NCBI GenBank assembly: GCA_035536995.1
Contig: DATLNB010000072.1
Span: 10,962-74,961, forward strand
Length of the DNA: 64,000 bases
Source: AV80 sp035536995
Lineage (GTDB): Bacteria; Verrucomicrobiota; Verrucomicrobiia; Chthoniobacterales; UBA10450
Direction: 5' to 3'
Part shown: positions 43,132 through 51,195 of the stretch, in pieces
Layout: the number at the start of each line of letters is the position of its first letter
Position numbering within the stretch: position 1 is the first letter of the stretch
Made by a program: the position numbers and the translations under genes
The notes under the pieces: model-generated
What the model saw: only the letters and a program-made list of their open reading frames with translations
The model's database searches: none
Told to the model about the DNA's origin: nothing

Positions 43132-44301
43132 ATGTCCGCCTACTTCCAAATGGGTCATGACTCAGAGAATCTCGTCGGAGCGGTAGACCTCGAAGAATTT
43201 GCAGGTGCTATCCTGAGTCCGGTCAATCGCGGTCCGCAGGAACTCGCGAGCTTTGTGCCAAAGGCGCGTCTCGCGGGTGTGAAAGATATCATCTTAGATC
43301 CTCAGTTCTATTTCCCTCGCACCGCTCGGGGCAAACTTGGGCAGCACGTGTATTTCCCGCAGGATTTTGATACAACCGACTATTCCAGTGACTCATGGTG
43401 GGCCGAGGTCATAGACGCATTGGTGGCCGAAGGGAAGCAACTGGTAGTCGACGGGATTGCCACCCCTGTGATTTGTCCCAAAGTCTGGGATGACAAGTAT
43501 TGGGTACGTTGCATCAGTACGTTCGACCAGCTCAAAGCAAAACTGGAGAGAACAAAAACTCGCCCGCTCTTCACAGCCTTCGTCAATATTAATTCACTCC
43601 ATGATCCCCATGACGTTCTTCGTCTCGCTTCCATTATTTCAGAATCACGTGCAAAGGACGTTTTATTGATTCTTGTGACGGAAATCGAACCTCGGAGGGA
43701 GATTACCGACGATGCTGGTTTGTCCGGCTTCATGCACCTAGTTTACCTTCTCGGACAGACAAGTGCAGTGACTGTATCTTACACGTGTTCAGACGTTGTG
43801 CTGTATAAGGCAGCGGGAGCGACAAATTGTGCGACTGGCAAGTTCTTTAACTTACGGCGGTTTACGAGTTCGCGATTCGACGATTCCGAACAAGGGGGCG
43901 GTCAAATTCCGTATTGGTTTGAGCCGAATCTGCTCGCGTTCCTTCGTGAGGCAGACGTCCTCCGATTGAAGCGGTTCAAACTCGATTCTATGTTCGTCGA
44001 CACCGGTGCTGGTAGCATCTGGACAGCGCATATCGAACAAAACTTGGCGCAATCGCCACCAGGGCCATGGCTGGCAGAGAGTTGGCGTCAGTATTTGAGC
44101 TCCTTTGGCAAAATCGAAAAACGTGTCGCCGGAGTACAGGACACTTCGACCGTCGCTGGCTGGCTGAAAGATGCGGAGAATCGTTGGAAGCAGCTCGAGG
44201 AACGCGGAATTATCATGGATGAGGAGCGCAACGATGGGCGCTGGATTCGGCCCTGGCGGCAAGCGTTGCAGGAGTTTCGCTTGCGAATCGACGCAGCCTA
44301 A
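43132..44301 (+). CDS. Unrecognised protein of the kinase/nuclease operon
   Basis: A 389-residue soluble protein with no signal peptide or membrane helix. Alternating hydrophobic strands and helices (DIILDPQFYFPR, QLVVDGIATPVICP, PLFTAFVNI, DVLLILVTEIEP, AVTVSYTCSDVVLY, TGKFFNLRRF) resemble an alpha/beta, possibly TIM-barrel, enzyme. MGHDSE near the start and CATGKFFNLRRFT could be conserved sites. The last third is helical and rich in Trp and charged residues. I cannot name a family. It begins one base after the kinase stop and is followed 24 bp later by the GIY-YIG gene, so it is an integral part of the operon. Confidence 0.8.
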   Translation: MSAYFQMGHDSENLVGAVDLEEFAGAILSPVNRGPQELASFVPKARLAGVKDIILDPQFYFPRTARGKLGQHVYFPQDFDTTDYSSDSWWAEVIDALVAEGKQLVVDGIATPVICPKVWDDKYWVRCISTFDQLKAKLERTKTRPLFTAFVNINSLHDPHDVLRLASIISESRAKDVLLILVTEIEPRREITDDAGLSGFMHLVYLLGQTSAVTVSYTCSDVVLYKAAGATNCATGKFFNLRRFTSSRFDDSEQGGGQIPYWFEPNLLAFLREADVLRLKRFKLDSMFVDTGAGSIWTAHIEQNLAQSPPGPWLAESWRQYLSSFGKIEKRVAGVQDTSTVAGWLKDAENRWKQLEERGIIMDEERNDGRWIRPWRQALQEFRLRIDAA

Positions 44302-44325
44302 CGACTTCATGCGCGGATTCTCGAC

Positions 44326-44823
44326 ATGCCTGTTCGTGTAATTCAAAACTTCGGTCTGTTTTGGGACCGTGAGCACATCGATTGGGGTTCTCGTGGACCT
44401 GGACATGCGGGACATCTAAAGGGCTACCTCAAAAATTCCCGGTTTCCTGTCGATTTCCGTCAGCAACGGGGCATCTACGTTCTCTACGAGGGACAAAACA
44501 TTGCCACGCAGCGCACCGTGTACGTCGGGCAGGCCGGCGCTCGTGAAAACGATTTATTTCATAGGCTACGCAATCATAGAGACAAAGACTTGTGGAACCG
44601 TTGGCAACGATTTTCCTGGTTTGGCTTCCTTCAGGTCGGCCACAACCGACAACTCGTGCACAGGAACAAAACTGCGATTGGAAATGTCGCCTTTTCTGCT
44701 GCCTTGAATCAGGTCGAGGCCGTAATCATGGAACTATTCGAACCCGTGAAAAATAGGCAAGGCCAACGATGGCACGGCGCGAGAGAATACAGGCAGCTAC
44801 GAAAGGACTTCCCATCGGCTTGA
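44326..44823 (+). CDS. GIY-YIG nuclease-like protein
   Basis: A 165-residue protein whose middle and end form a GIY-YIG domain: GIY at 49-51, YVG at 66-68, the basic helix LRNHR at 81-85, the metal-binding glutamate at 131 in NQVEAVIMELFEP and an asparagine at 143 in KNRQGQRW. GIY-YIG nucleases cut DNA in homing, repair, restriction and mobile elements. The first 45 residues lack a recognisable fold and could contact DNA or the partner proteins. It is the last gene of the four-gene operon. The key residues seem complete, so activity is likely. Confidence 0.8.
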   Translation: MPVRVIQNFGLFWDREHIDWGSRGPGHAGHLKGYLKNSRFPVDFRQQRGIYVLYEGQNIATQRTVYVGQAGARENDLFHRLRNHRDKDLWNRWQRFSWFGFLQVGHNRQLVHRNKTAIGNVAFSAALNQVEAVIMELFEPVKNRQGQRWHGAREYRQLRKDFPSA

Positions 44824-44871
44824 CAGCGTTAGCAGACTGACCCACTTCGAGGCGTTTATGTCTCGTTAATT

Positions 44872-45390
44872 GTGACGCGTTCAGATCAAGACACCTGTCC
44901 GATTTGCGGATGTTGGGCTACGCATTTGTCCGATTGCCCACGCAATTCGGCTCAATCAAGTCGATCACCGGTCGTTGCGCAGTCGTCTTCGACTACGGTT
45001 GCTAAGGGCGAAGCAAAGAGAGTGTCATCGGACGCGACTCCATGGTGGACGAATAAGCGTGTATTCTGGTTTGCGTTCTGCGCGCTTCTGTTTGGTGCGG
45101 CGCTCTTATTCGAGGAGCAGCACATATATGATACTAGCGCGCTTTACCGCGTGCAAAGCTATCGCGGATACCGCCGCGGCAATCTACATCCGGTAGGAGA
45201 TCCACGGATTGTTCGTGGCGACGAGTTGGCTCAGGGCGAAATTACACGAATTACATCAATGCGCGTAATAGGCGTTCTTTGTGTCCTCGCTGGCGCGGCC
45301 GCGGTAGTCGTGATCTTTGGCCGCATCAATCGCGGTGAGACCGTTTTCCGCGATGCCTTCCGAAAGCGCTGGAGCGCCTATCCTCGTTAA
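44872..45390 (+). CDS. Membrane protein with N-terminal Cys motif
   Basis: 172 residues from a GTG start. The N-terminus has CPICGC and a later Cys (positions 9, 12, 14 and 22), a possible zinc knuckle. A Ser/Ala-rich stretch, a membrane helix at about 62-78 (VFWFAFCALLFGAALLF), an external loop and a second helix at about 130-150 (MRVIGVLCVLAGAAAVVVIFG) follow, with a basic tail. No family recognised. It lies 48 bp after the accessory operon on the same strand but has a different codon and composition feel, so I do not count it in that operon. Confidence 0.55.
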   Translation: MTRSDQDTCPICGCWATHLSDCPRNSAQSSRSPVVAQSSSTTVAKGEAKRVSSDATPWWTNKRVFWFAFCALLFGAALLFEEQHIYDTSALYRVQSYRGYRRGNLHPVGDPRIVRGDELAQGEITRITSMRVIGVLCVLAGAAAVVVIFGRINRGETVFRDAFRKRWSAYPR

Positions 45391-45799
45391 TCGCGGGGGC
45401 GAAAGGGGTCAGTCCTAGAATCTCCGGCATTCCAAAGGACCAAAGGGGCAGTCTTAGAATCTCGGCACCTTCTGATCGGCAGCCGCATTTTTTTTGACGG
45501 GGTCAGACATGATTGCAAAACTCGCTGACACCACTCCGAACCCTACCCCAAAATGCCCCTGTTTTTCCATCGCGCGCAAAAGTTTGGCACGTCGAGGGGC
45601 TGAACGGTTCAGTCCTCCCTATTTTACGACCTAGATGTTGATAGAGCAGCCGAATTACATGGCAAGCGGCCGCGCTTGCCGTACAAATCCCGCGTCGGAG
45701 GGCTGACTTCGTAGGGCTTCCGATGGCGGTTCGCCTCGCCTATGCTGCTTTGCACTCGCCACCGCTCGGGTCAGATGATTTGATTTCATCCTCCGGCTT
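45391..45799. repeat. Intergenic region with GGGGTCAGTCTTAGAATCTC repeats
   Basis: No gene is seen. Units of the type GGGGTCAGTCCTAGAATCTC occur at 45405 and 45444, with a shortened GGGGTCAGAC at 45499. Further members lie at 46606, 46761, 50058 and 50227. Confidence 0.65.
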
Positions 45800-46473
45800 A
45801 TGAAGAAACTTTACGACTGGATCACAAAAGCGAACCAAGTGTTGCTGTTCTTCGTGATCCTGGGAGCAGGAATCGGGATCGGGTACATTTTCTACGACAA
45901 CTACAAAAGGCGCCACGTCTTCGACACGCCTAGCGTCGCTATCGCGCAATCGGCCGAGGAGGCTAAAACCGCTTTTGTTCAAGAGGTCCACTTCCTCAGC
46001 GAATACGACGGAATTTACGTGTTCGGCATCATGAAGCGGATGATCCTCGATGAAGCCGCTCGGCGGCGATGGCTCTCCGGCTCCCTCGGTAACGAGGAAA
46101 CGGCTTACCCCGGGCACATGGTCAATGTTGTGTTTGCCCGAGTCGGGCAACCCGCGCGAAAACTTCTGCCAAACGATGGCTTGATCGTTTCGAACAGCGT
46201 CGCGAAACATGGGACTGAAAGTTAAAGGCGTCAGTTTTTGGTTGCGTCACCGAGGATACGGATGGCAACCACTTGCTCGACGAAAAGGATCGCCAGGATC
46301 TCTTCATAGTGTCGGAAAACCTGGATAAACCAGACCTGGTAATCAAAGCAGCTTCCGGGGACCGGGCACTTTCAGCTACGCACTTGGTCGTGAAAACCAA
46401 GGAAAACGACGGGATTCATTTTTGGGACATCGATGTCGAGACCCAGGCAAAAATCGAGATCCCTTGGAAGTAG
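45800..46473 (+). pseudogene. Membrane-anchored EF-hand-like protein broken by a frameshift
   Basis: Frame one (45800-46225, 141 aa) begins MKKLYDWITK with a membrane helix (VLLFFVILGAGIGIGYIFY) and a soluble part ending NSVAKHGTES. After its stop, another frame reads without interruption from 46219 to 46473: VFGCVTEDTDGNHLLDEKDRQ carries an EF-hand-like DTDGNHLLDEKD loop and ends IEIPWK. The two halves read as one protein of about 224 residues with a single frame change near 46200-46225. This could be a decayed gene, a sequencing error or programmed shifting; no slippery heptamer is evident. Confidence 0.6.
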
Positions 46474-46979
46474 AGAATGCAATAACCTCTCGGGTTTGAG
46501 CCTATGAGCGGAATGGTCCACAGATTTCGCCGATCCGAAATCTGTGTTCATCTGCGTAATCTGTGGATCAATCTCCAGTCACCTAGCGGGAGCGCGCAGC
46601 GGATTGGGGTCAGAGCCTCACATCGTCAACTGGCGCGATTGAAACGCGACGGGCACAAAGCAAAGCCGGGAGCGGACCGGCAAGATGGCCTGCCTTTGGG
46701 CGCTCGCCCTGACAGCCATTTACGCGGTCGAGCGCTGGCTGCTCTAGCGTAGGTGCAGTCGGGGTCAGTCTGTGAATCTCGGCATCGGAGCGACCCTTCT
46801 TTTATGAGCTGCCTCCGGGCGCGCATATTTCCAGCGCCTCGGAAAGCGGCGCCCGGAGGGGTCCCACGCCGATAAAAGTCTCGCCTTGAAAGGCGAACAT
46901 TCGTCTAATTCTCGTTAGGCGGCCCCCTACTCCTCCTCCGTCGAAACGAAATCACAGCTAAAGCGCAGACCCACTTCCT
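46474..46979. repeat. Repeat-rich intergenic region
   Basis: No gene is seen. It contains a CACAGATT palindrome (46516-46577: GTCCACAGATTTCGCCG on the left, CATCTGCGTAATCTGTGG on the right) and GGGGTCAG units at 46606 and 46761. Short frames across it are translations of these repeats. Confidence 0.6.
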
Positions 46980-47276
46980 ATGACAAAATCCATCAAGAAA
47001 TCCGAGGCATCGAAAACGGCTCCAATCACGATCCAACTGACGGGCTTCACGTCAGTTGAGCAGGCGAAAAAGGTTTTGCTGGCAATCGTAAAGCCAGAAC
47101 TCCATGCGGGTCTTACAGAGGACTGCATGACCCTCGACAAAGGAGTCTTCAGCGTCTCGCAAATCATTTGTTGCCGAGACGACGAATCCGGATTCGGCCT
47201 CTGCAGCTCCTCACCCATAAGCGAGATCTGCCAGGAGATCGGTTCAGGCTGCCCGCTGGTCCATGTGACGGAATAA
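46980..47276 (+). CDS. Small hypothetical protein
   Basis: A 98-residue soluble protein starting MTKSIKKSEASK. An alpha/beta-looking middle (ITIQLTGFTSVEQAKKVLLAIV) is followed by a cysteine-containing end (IICCRDDESGFGLC and GCPLV). It could be a small ferredoxin-like fold, but I recognise no family. It stands alone between repeat blocks on the plus strand, and its upstream region lacks a clear Shine-Dalgarno. Confidence 0.55.
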   Translation: MTKSIKKSEASKTAPITIQLTGFTSVEQAKKVLLAIVKPELHAGLTEDCMTLDKGVFSVSQIICCRDDESGFGLCSSSPISEICQEIGSGCPLVHVTE

Positions 47277-47363
47277 TTTACAACGGAGGCCGTCACGTTT
47301 TGCCGTTGCCCCAGGCTAATGCCCAGATGACGAAGCAAACGCCGACGCTGACTAGGAAGGCAT

Positions 47364-47440
47364 CCGCAGATTACGCAGAGGGACGCAGATTGCTTTTGCG
47401 ACTGTTTCTAATCTACTTCCCTCTGCGTAAATCTGTGGAC
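47364..47440. repeat. CACAGATT-family palindromic repeat
   Basis: CCGCAGATTACGCAGAGGGACGC on the left and CCCTCTGCGTAAATCTGTGG on the right form an interrupted palindrome. The family has further members at 39825, 39968, 46516, 48062 and 49042. Confidence 0.7.
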
Positions 47441-47558
47441 GGATTTGGATCGGCATGCAGGGCGACCGTCGCGAGTCGAAACGAGCGTGCGGGTTGCGAT
47501 TGCGGTGCCAAATCTGCTTTGCACCGTTCATGCGCGTCTACTTCCCGGATTCCGGATT

Positions 47559-48059
47559 ATGAGCACCAGATTTCTGCGTGGCTGGTTATTGGTTGGGACA
47601 TTCGCGCTTCTGACTTCGTTTGCTGCCATTGCGGAGCCGGAGTCAACGCCGCGCCCCGGAGCGATCCGGATGATTTGCCTTCCCGCGTGGGATCCGGAAA
47701 TTGTCGCCTGGGATCGTATACCACAGGCCGTCCCGAAGGCGCTATTCGATGTCTCGGTGCCGCTGGCGGAGATTCCGCTTGATGCGACGGCTTCAGAAGC
47801 TCTGAGTCGCGGCGAGCTTCGGACCGGCAAACGCCGCAGCGACTTTACAAGGCGGGTCCAGTTTTTCCGGTGGACCGATCCCCCGGGCTCGCTGGTGCGT
47901 CTCGGATCATCGGGCACCGGAAGCGGTTCACGGCAGCTGATGGGTGGCATCCAGGATGGCGATGTCCTCATTTTTTATGCGGTGCGTTGTTACTTTCAAG
48001 GCACACCAGAAGGCCCTCCCGCGCCGACATCGCCTCTGCCTCTAGCGGCCGCCGATTAG
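47559..48059 (+). CDS. Secreted hypothetical protein
   Basis: 166 residues from the ATG at 47559, chosen because it begins a signal peptide (MSTRFLRGWLLVGTFALL, cleavage near AIAEP); the longer frame upstream overlaps a repeat. The mature protein has RMICLPAWDPEIVAWD, FFRWTDPPGSLVRLG and ends with VLIFYAVRCYFQGTPEGPP. No domain recognised. It is probably periplasmic or secreted. The gene at 48178, also with a signal peptide, follows on the same strand after a CACAGATT repeat. Confidence 0.62.
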   Translation: MSTRFLRGWLLVGTFALLTSFAAIAEPESTPRPGAIRMICLPAWDPEIVAWDRIPQAVPKALFDVSVPLAEIPLDATASEALSRGELRTGKRRSDFTRRVQFFRWTDPPGSLVRLGSSGTGSGSRQLMGGIQDGDVLIFYAVRCYFQGTPEGPPAPTSPLPLAAAD

Positions 48060-48061
48060 TC

Positions 48062-48131
48062 GTCCACAGATTCCGCCGATTTTCGCAGATTCAGAATCTG
48101 TCTTCATCTGCCTAATCTGTGGATGATCTCC
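48062..48131. repeat. CACAGATT-family palindromic repeat
   Basis: It begins GTCCACAGATTCCGCCG and ends CTGCCTAATCTGTGGATG. The arms are inverted with a central TCAGAATCTG hairpin, the same design as the copies at 46516 and 49042. Confidence 0.75.
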
Positions 48132-48177
48132 AGTCGCGTTGCGGGCGCCGAAGGCATTAGTGTATGAATCCCATGCC

Positions 48178-48639
48178 ATGAAACCCTATACGTTTTCAAT
48201 CGCAGTATGTTTGCTGGTGCTATCGACGTCTACGTGGGCAGACACAGAGCCGGCCCCGACGCCCGCTGGCTCCGAAGAGGCGCGGATAATTGAAGTCATG
48301 CGGACGTTCTATGTCGCGGCAACTAATGATGACCTGGAGAAGTTTCATAGTGTCGTGACCCGCGATTTCTACAGCTATGATGGCGGCGCGCGATTCACGG
48401 GCGGTGAGCTCATGGAGCTGATCAAGACGGCCCACGCATCGGGCAAGGTGTTCGTCTGGAACGTCACCAAGCCCGAGGTGCGTCTGCATGGCGACGTCGC
48501 CTGGATCACTTACGTCAACGAAGGCTCGGTGAAGGATGCTTCCGGAACGAAAAACGTGACCTGGCTGGAATCGGCTTTTCTTCGGAAGGAAAAAGACGAC
48601 TGGCGCATCGAATTCTTTCATAGCACTCGAGTGCCATGA
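48178..48639 (+). CDS. Exported NTF2-like (SnoaL/DUF4440-type) protein
   Basis: 153 residues from the ATG at 48178, giving the signal peptide MKPYTFSIAVCLLVLSTSTW with cleavage near WADTE. The mature part reads as one NTF2-like cone fold: helix EEARIIEVMRTFYVAATNDDLEKFHSVV, strand DFYSYDGGARF, then VRLHGDVAWITYVNEG and a closing WLESAFLRKEKDDWRIEFFHS. Such domains act as small enzymes or binding cups in many settings. The specific role is unknown. Single gene flanked by repeats. Confidence 0.8.
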   Translation: MKPYTFSIAVCLLVLSTSTWADTEPAPTPAGSEEARIIEVMRTFYVAATNDDLEKFHSVVTRDFYSYDGGARFTGGELMELIKTAHASGKVFVWNVTKPEVRLHGDVAWITYVNEGSVKDASGTKNVTWLESAFLRKEKDDWRIEFFHSTRVP

Positions 48640-49301
48640 TCTGCCCGCGGAAAGGATGCCCGCAGGGACTGCTGCATTAGCCCGCGAATCACGCGAACGG
48701 ACGCGAATTCCAGACGGGGAGTGCCCGGATCAATCGTTAAGAGTGTCGTCTGAGAGCAGAACGGCAGCACGGTCGACTTTTGGGAGATAGCACGCGAAGG
48801 CGGCAAGGGTCTGCTGATTCTGCTCAGGTTCTTTGCGCCTTCGCGGCTTTGCGTGAATACCTGCGCCGTTTCGGCGGTCATAGACCGCCGCTACAGGTTT
48901 AAGCCTCGTCCAATCTGCATTCGCGCCCATTCGCGTTATTCGCGGGTAACTGAATCTCAATGAGTCCCAAATGCGGTCAGTCCTCACTATTCACCGTGGT
49001 CATCGAGGCCCCCCGCGCGACAATAGCGAAGCAGAGGAATCGTCCACAGATTTCGCCGATTTTCGCAGATTCAAAATCTGTGTTCATCTGCGTAATCTTA
49101 ACGGCGCCTTAAGGCAGGAAAGTAGCCCGCGAATCACACGAATGGACGCGGATGGCACAGGCCAGGTTCAGGCCGCCGGCCGTCTTAGAAGGGGCTACGG
49201 AGGGCCCATTCGCGTTCATTTGCGTCATCCGCGGGCAGTTCCGACCCTGCGCTGACAAGGAAACCGTCACGAAGGGTAAGCCTCACAAAGGAAACCCGCC
49301 C
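48640..49301. repeat. Repeat-rich intergenic region
   Basis: No gene is seen. It contains two bipartite CGCGAATCACGCGAA elements (48681-48710 facing 48919-48947, and 49126-49151 facing 49206-49235), a hairpin GGCGGTCATAGACCGCC near 48873 and a CACAGATT element (49042-49099). Confidence 0.7.
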
Positions 49302-49673
49302 TTAGGCGATCGGCTTTAGGACGGTCCGGCCGTAAGCAATGAACGCCATGAGGAGGCCGAGCACTGCGCTCATGATACTAGACCCCATCTCCCCATACTT
49401 CACGTGCACCCATATGAATATAAGACTCTCGAGCGCCAGGACGGCGGCGGCCGCGACCGTGAGCTTGGGATTCCAGCGAAACGCGGAAGGGAGGATTAGC
49501 CCCAGCACGCAGACGAGCTCAACGATCCCAAGAGCCATCCAGGCTTCCCGAGGCAGGGCGCCGAAGGCAGGCTGGTCCGCGGTTATCTGGTCGAACATGA
49601 AGATCTTCATGACGCCTGACGCTCCGTAGAGAAGCGCGGCGAGCACCTGCAGGGTCCACAACAGGACGTTCAT
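49302..49673 (-). CDS. DoxX-family membrane protein
   Basis: 123 residues from the ATG at 49673 (MNVLLWTLQVLAALLYGASGVMK), with four membrane helices and the DoxX layout: a GxxK motif after helix 1, PREAWMALGIVELVCVLGLIL in helix 2, a third helix after FRWNPKLTVAAAAVLALES and a C-terminal helix (SAVLGLLMAFIAYGR). DoxX proteins are small inner-membrane proteins often linked to thiol or quinone redox functions. The only minus-strand gene in this stretch. Confidence 0.82.
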   Translation of the reverse strand: MNVLLWTLQVLAALLYGASGVMKIFMFDQITADQPAFGALPREAWMALGIVELVCVLGLILPSAFRWNPKLTVAAAAVLALESLIFIWVHVKYGEMGSSIMSAVLGLLMAFIAYGRTVLKPIA

Positions 49674-49697
49674 CGCGTGCCTTCTGCCGGAAAACAA

Positions 49698-50296
49698 ATT
49701 TCATGTCAATGACGCTGATCGCGATCCGCAAGACGCCGCTCAAGTGGCGATCTGTATTGAAAAAGGCCCGCGAATAAGGCGAATCGACGCATTTGGGCTC
49801 GCATTTCGGTTTTTAGCTGCGGCTAGTTTCGCTGTCCGCTCCATTCGCGTTCATTCGCGTGATTGGCGGGCAATTTCGGGACCGGGGTTGCGCGCGAAAA
49901 GATACGTGCTGGTCCAGCCGGCAACGGGTGAATTCGCGCCCCGCTGGGTGGAAGAAGGCAGCCAGCCGTCTCACAATGTGACGCGCGTCGTAATCGACGA
50001 GCCTAACATGATCAAAGCGAGTAGCTCCGGAATAGCACATCAATAACCGGAAGACGGGAGGGTCAATCTTAGAATCTCTCGCATCTGCTTACGGTCTGTT
50101 GTCAGCCCGCGCATGTGCCCTGGGCGCTGGGCGCACAGGGCGTAGGCCTGCGTTGGTCCCTCGCCTCTGCGTTATCCGCGTGATCCGCGGTTAGTCTTCT
50201 CCGATTCGGTAAAGGCGGAAACGGCCCGGGTCAGTCTGTGTCTCGTTAGGTGATAAAGATTGCATAATCGCAGCCGTCGCCCTATTCCGGATTGGC
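49698..50296. repeat. Repeat-rich intergenic region
   Basis: No gene is supported. A CGCGAAT-type bipartite element (49767-49790 facing 49842-49870) is followed by GGGTCAATCTTAGAATCTC (50058) and a final GGGTCAGTCTGTG (50227). The short frames present are translations of these elements. Confidence 0.55.
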
Positions 50297-50914
50297 ATGA
50301 CCAGCAGCCATGTGCTCGGCCTTATCATGTTCGGAATATTCGCCGTTGTCGGCGTCCTCGGCTGGCTGGTGAGTTATATTCACCCCAGCATCACTGGCGA
50401 TCCCAGGATGGTTCGCAAGACACGACGTACAGCCATGCTTCTGGTCCTGCTTGGAGTGGTGGTGGGTTACGCCGCGTTCAAGCTCGATAATCGCGAGGCC
50501 GTTACCACGCTTTACGAAGTGCTGGCAGAGGGAAGTGAGGGCGCTACTCCGGGAGCCGCTGCGCCTGTGCGCAGCCTTCGGTTCGATGTGGAGCATCCGG
50601 GAGTAAAGCACGGTCTGTTGGTCGAACCGGTCCCTAAAGGATCTGAAACGCCCACGTCCGCCGTAAATATTTCGTTTTCGCTCCACGGACCCACCGGAGA
50701 AGCGCTCGTGCCGGAGCGGACCGAGCATTTCGACGTTATCCGTTCTCAGCGCAGGACGAAGATCCACTGGGAGGGGAAGACAGTTTACTTCACTCCCTCG
50801 GCCGCCGGGCCTCACATCATTCGAGTGATCCCGCTAACGAAAGGTATTCCCAGTATACATGTCCGCGTGAAAGACTCGTCCAAGCGGGATGGTAAACGTG
50901 GGGCAGGATATTAG
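50297..50914 (+). CDS. Membrane-anchored hypothetical protein
   Basis: A 205-residue protein with two N-terminal membrane helices (VLGLIMFGIFAVVGVLGWLVSY and TAMLLVLLGVVVGYAAF) separated by a basic loop (RMVRKTRRT), then a beta-rich domain of about 130 residues (LRFDVEHPGVKHGLLVEP, AVNISFSLHGPTGEAL, HIIRVIP) that would lie outside the cytoplasm. No family recognised. It is isolated on the plus strand. Confidence 0.65.
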   Translation: MTSSHVLGLIMFGIFAVVGVLGWLVSYIHPSITGDPRMVRKTRRTAMLLVLLGVVVGYAAFKLDNREAVTTLYEVLAEGSEGATPGAAAPVRSLRFDVEHPGVKHGLLVEPVPKGSETPTSAVNISFSLHGPTGEALVPERTEHFDVIRSQRRTKIHWEGKTVYFTPSAAGPHIIRVIPLTKGIPSIHVRVKDSSKRDGKRGAGY

Positions 50915-51195
50915 AGGGATAACAGCGGGGTTAATGCATCACCCGTATTCGTCTGTCCCGAATCTGTGATTCTCGGCGTTTGTCGTCCGCCGCGAAGTGC
51001 GAGAAGCTCGCCGCAACGGGGCCGCGTTCATCAAGGTACGCGGCGTATCCAAGGTTCGCGGGGAACCATAAAGCGATTCTTCCCGCGCCGTCTCGCAGCG
51101 ACGCGGACAATTTTCGACGCAGCGTTTTAATAAAGACGTTTTCGCTCGGCAAGCGGACCGGCTTGGCCTAACATCGGCCCAACGTCATCCTTCCC

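Noticed and set aside
46504..46826. Short plus- and minus-strand frames over the 46.5-46.8 kb spacer
   Set aside because: They translate the CACAGATT and GGGGTCAG repeat elements and lack protein character.
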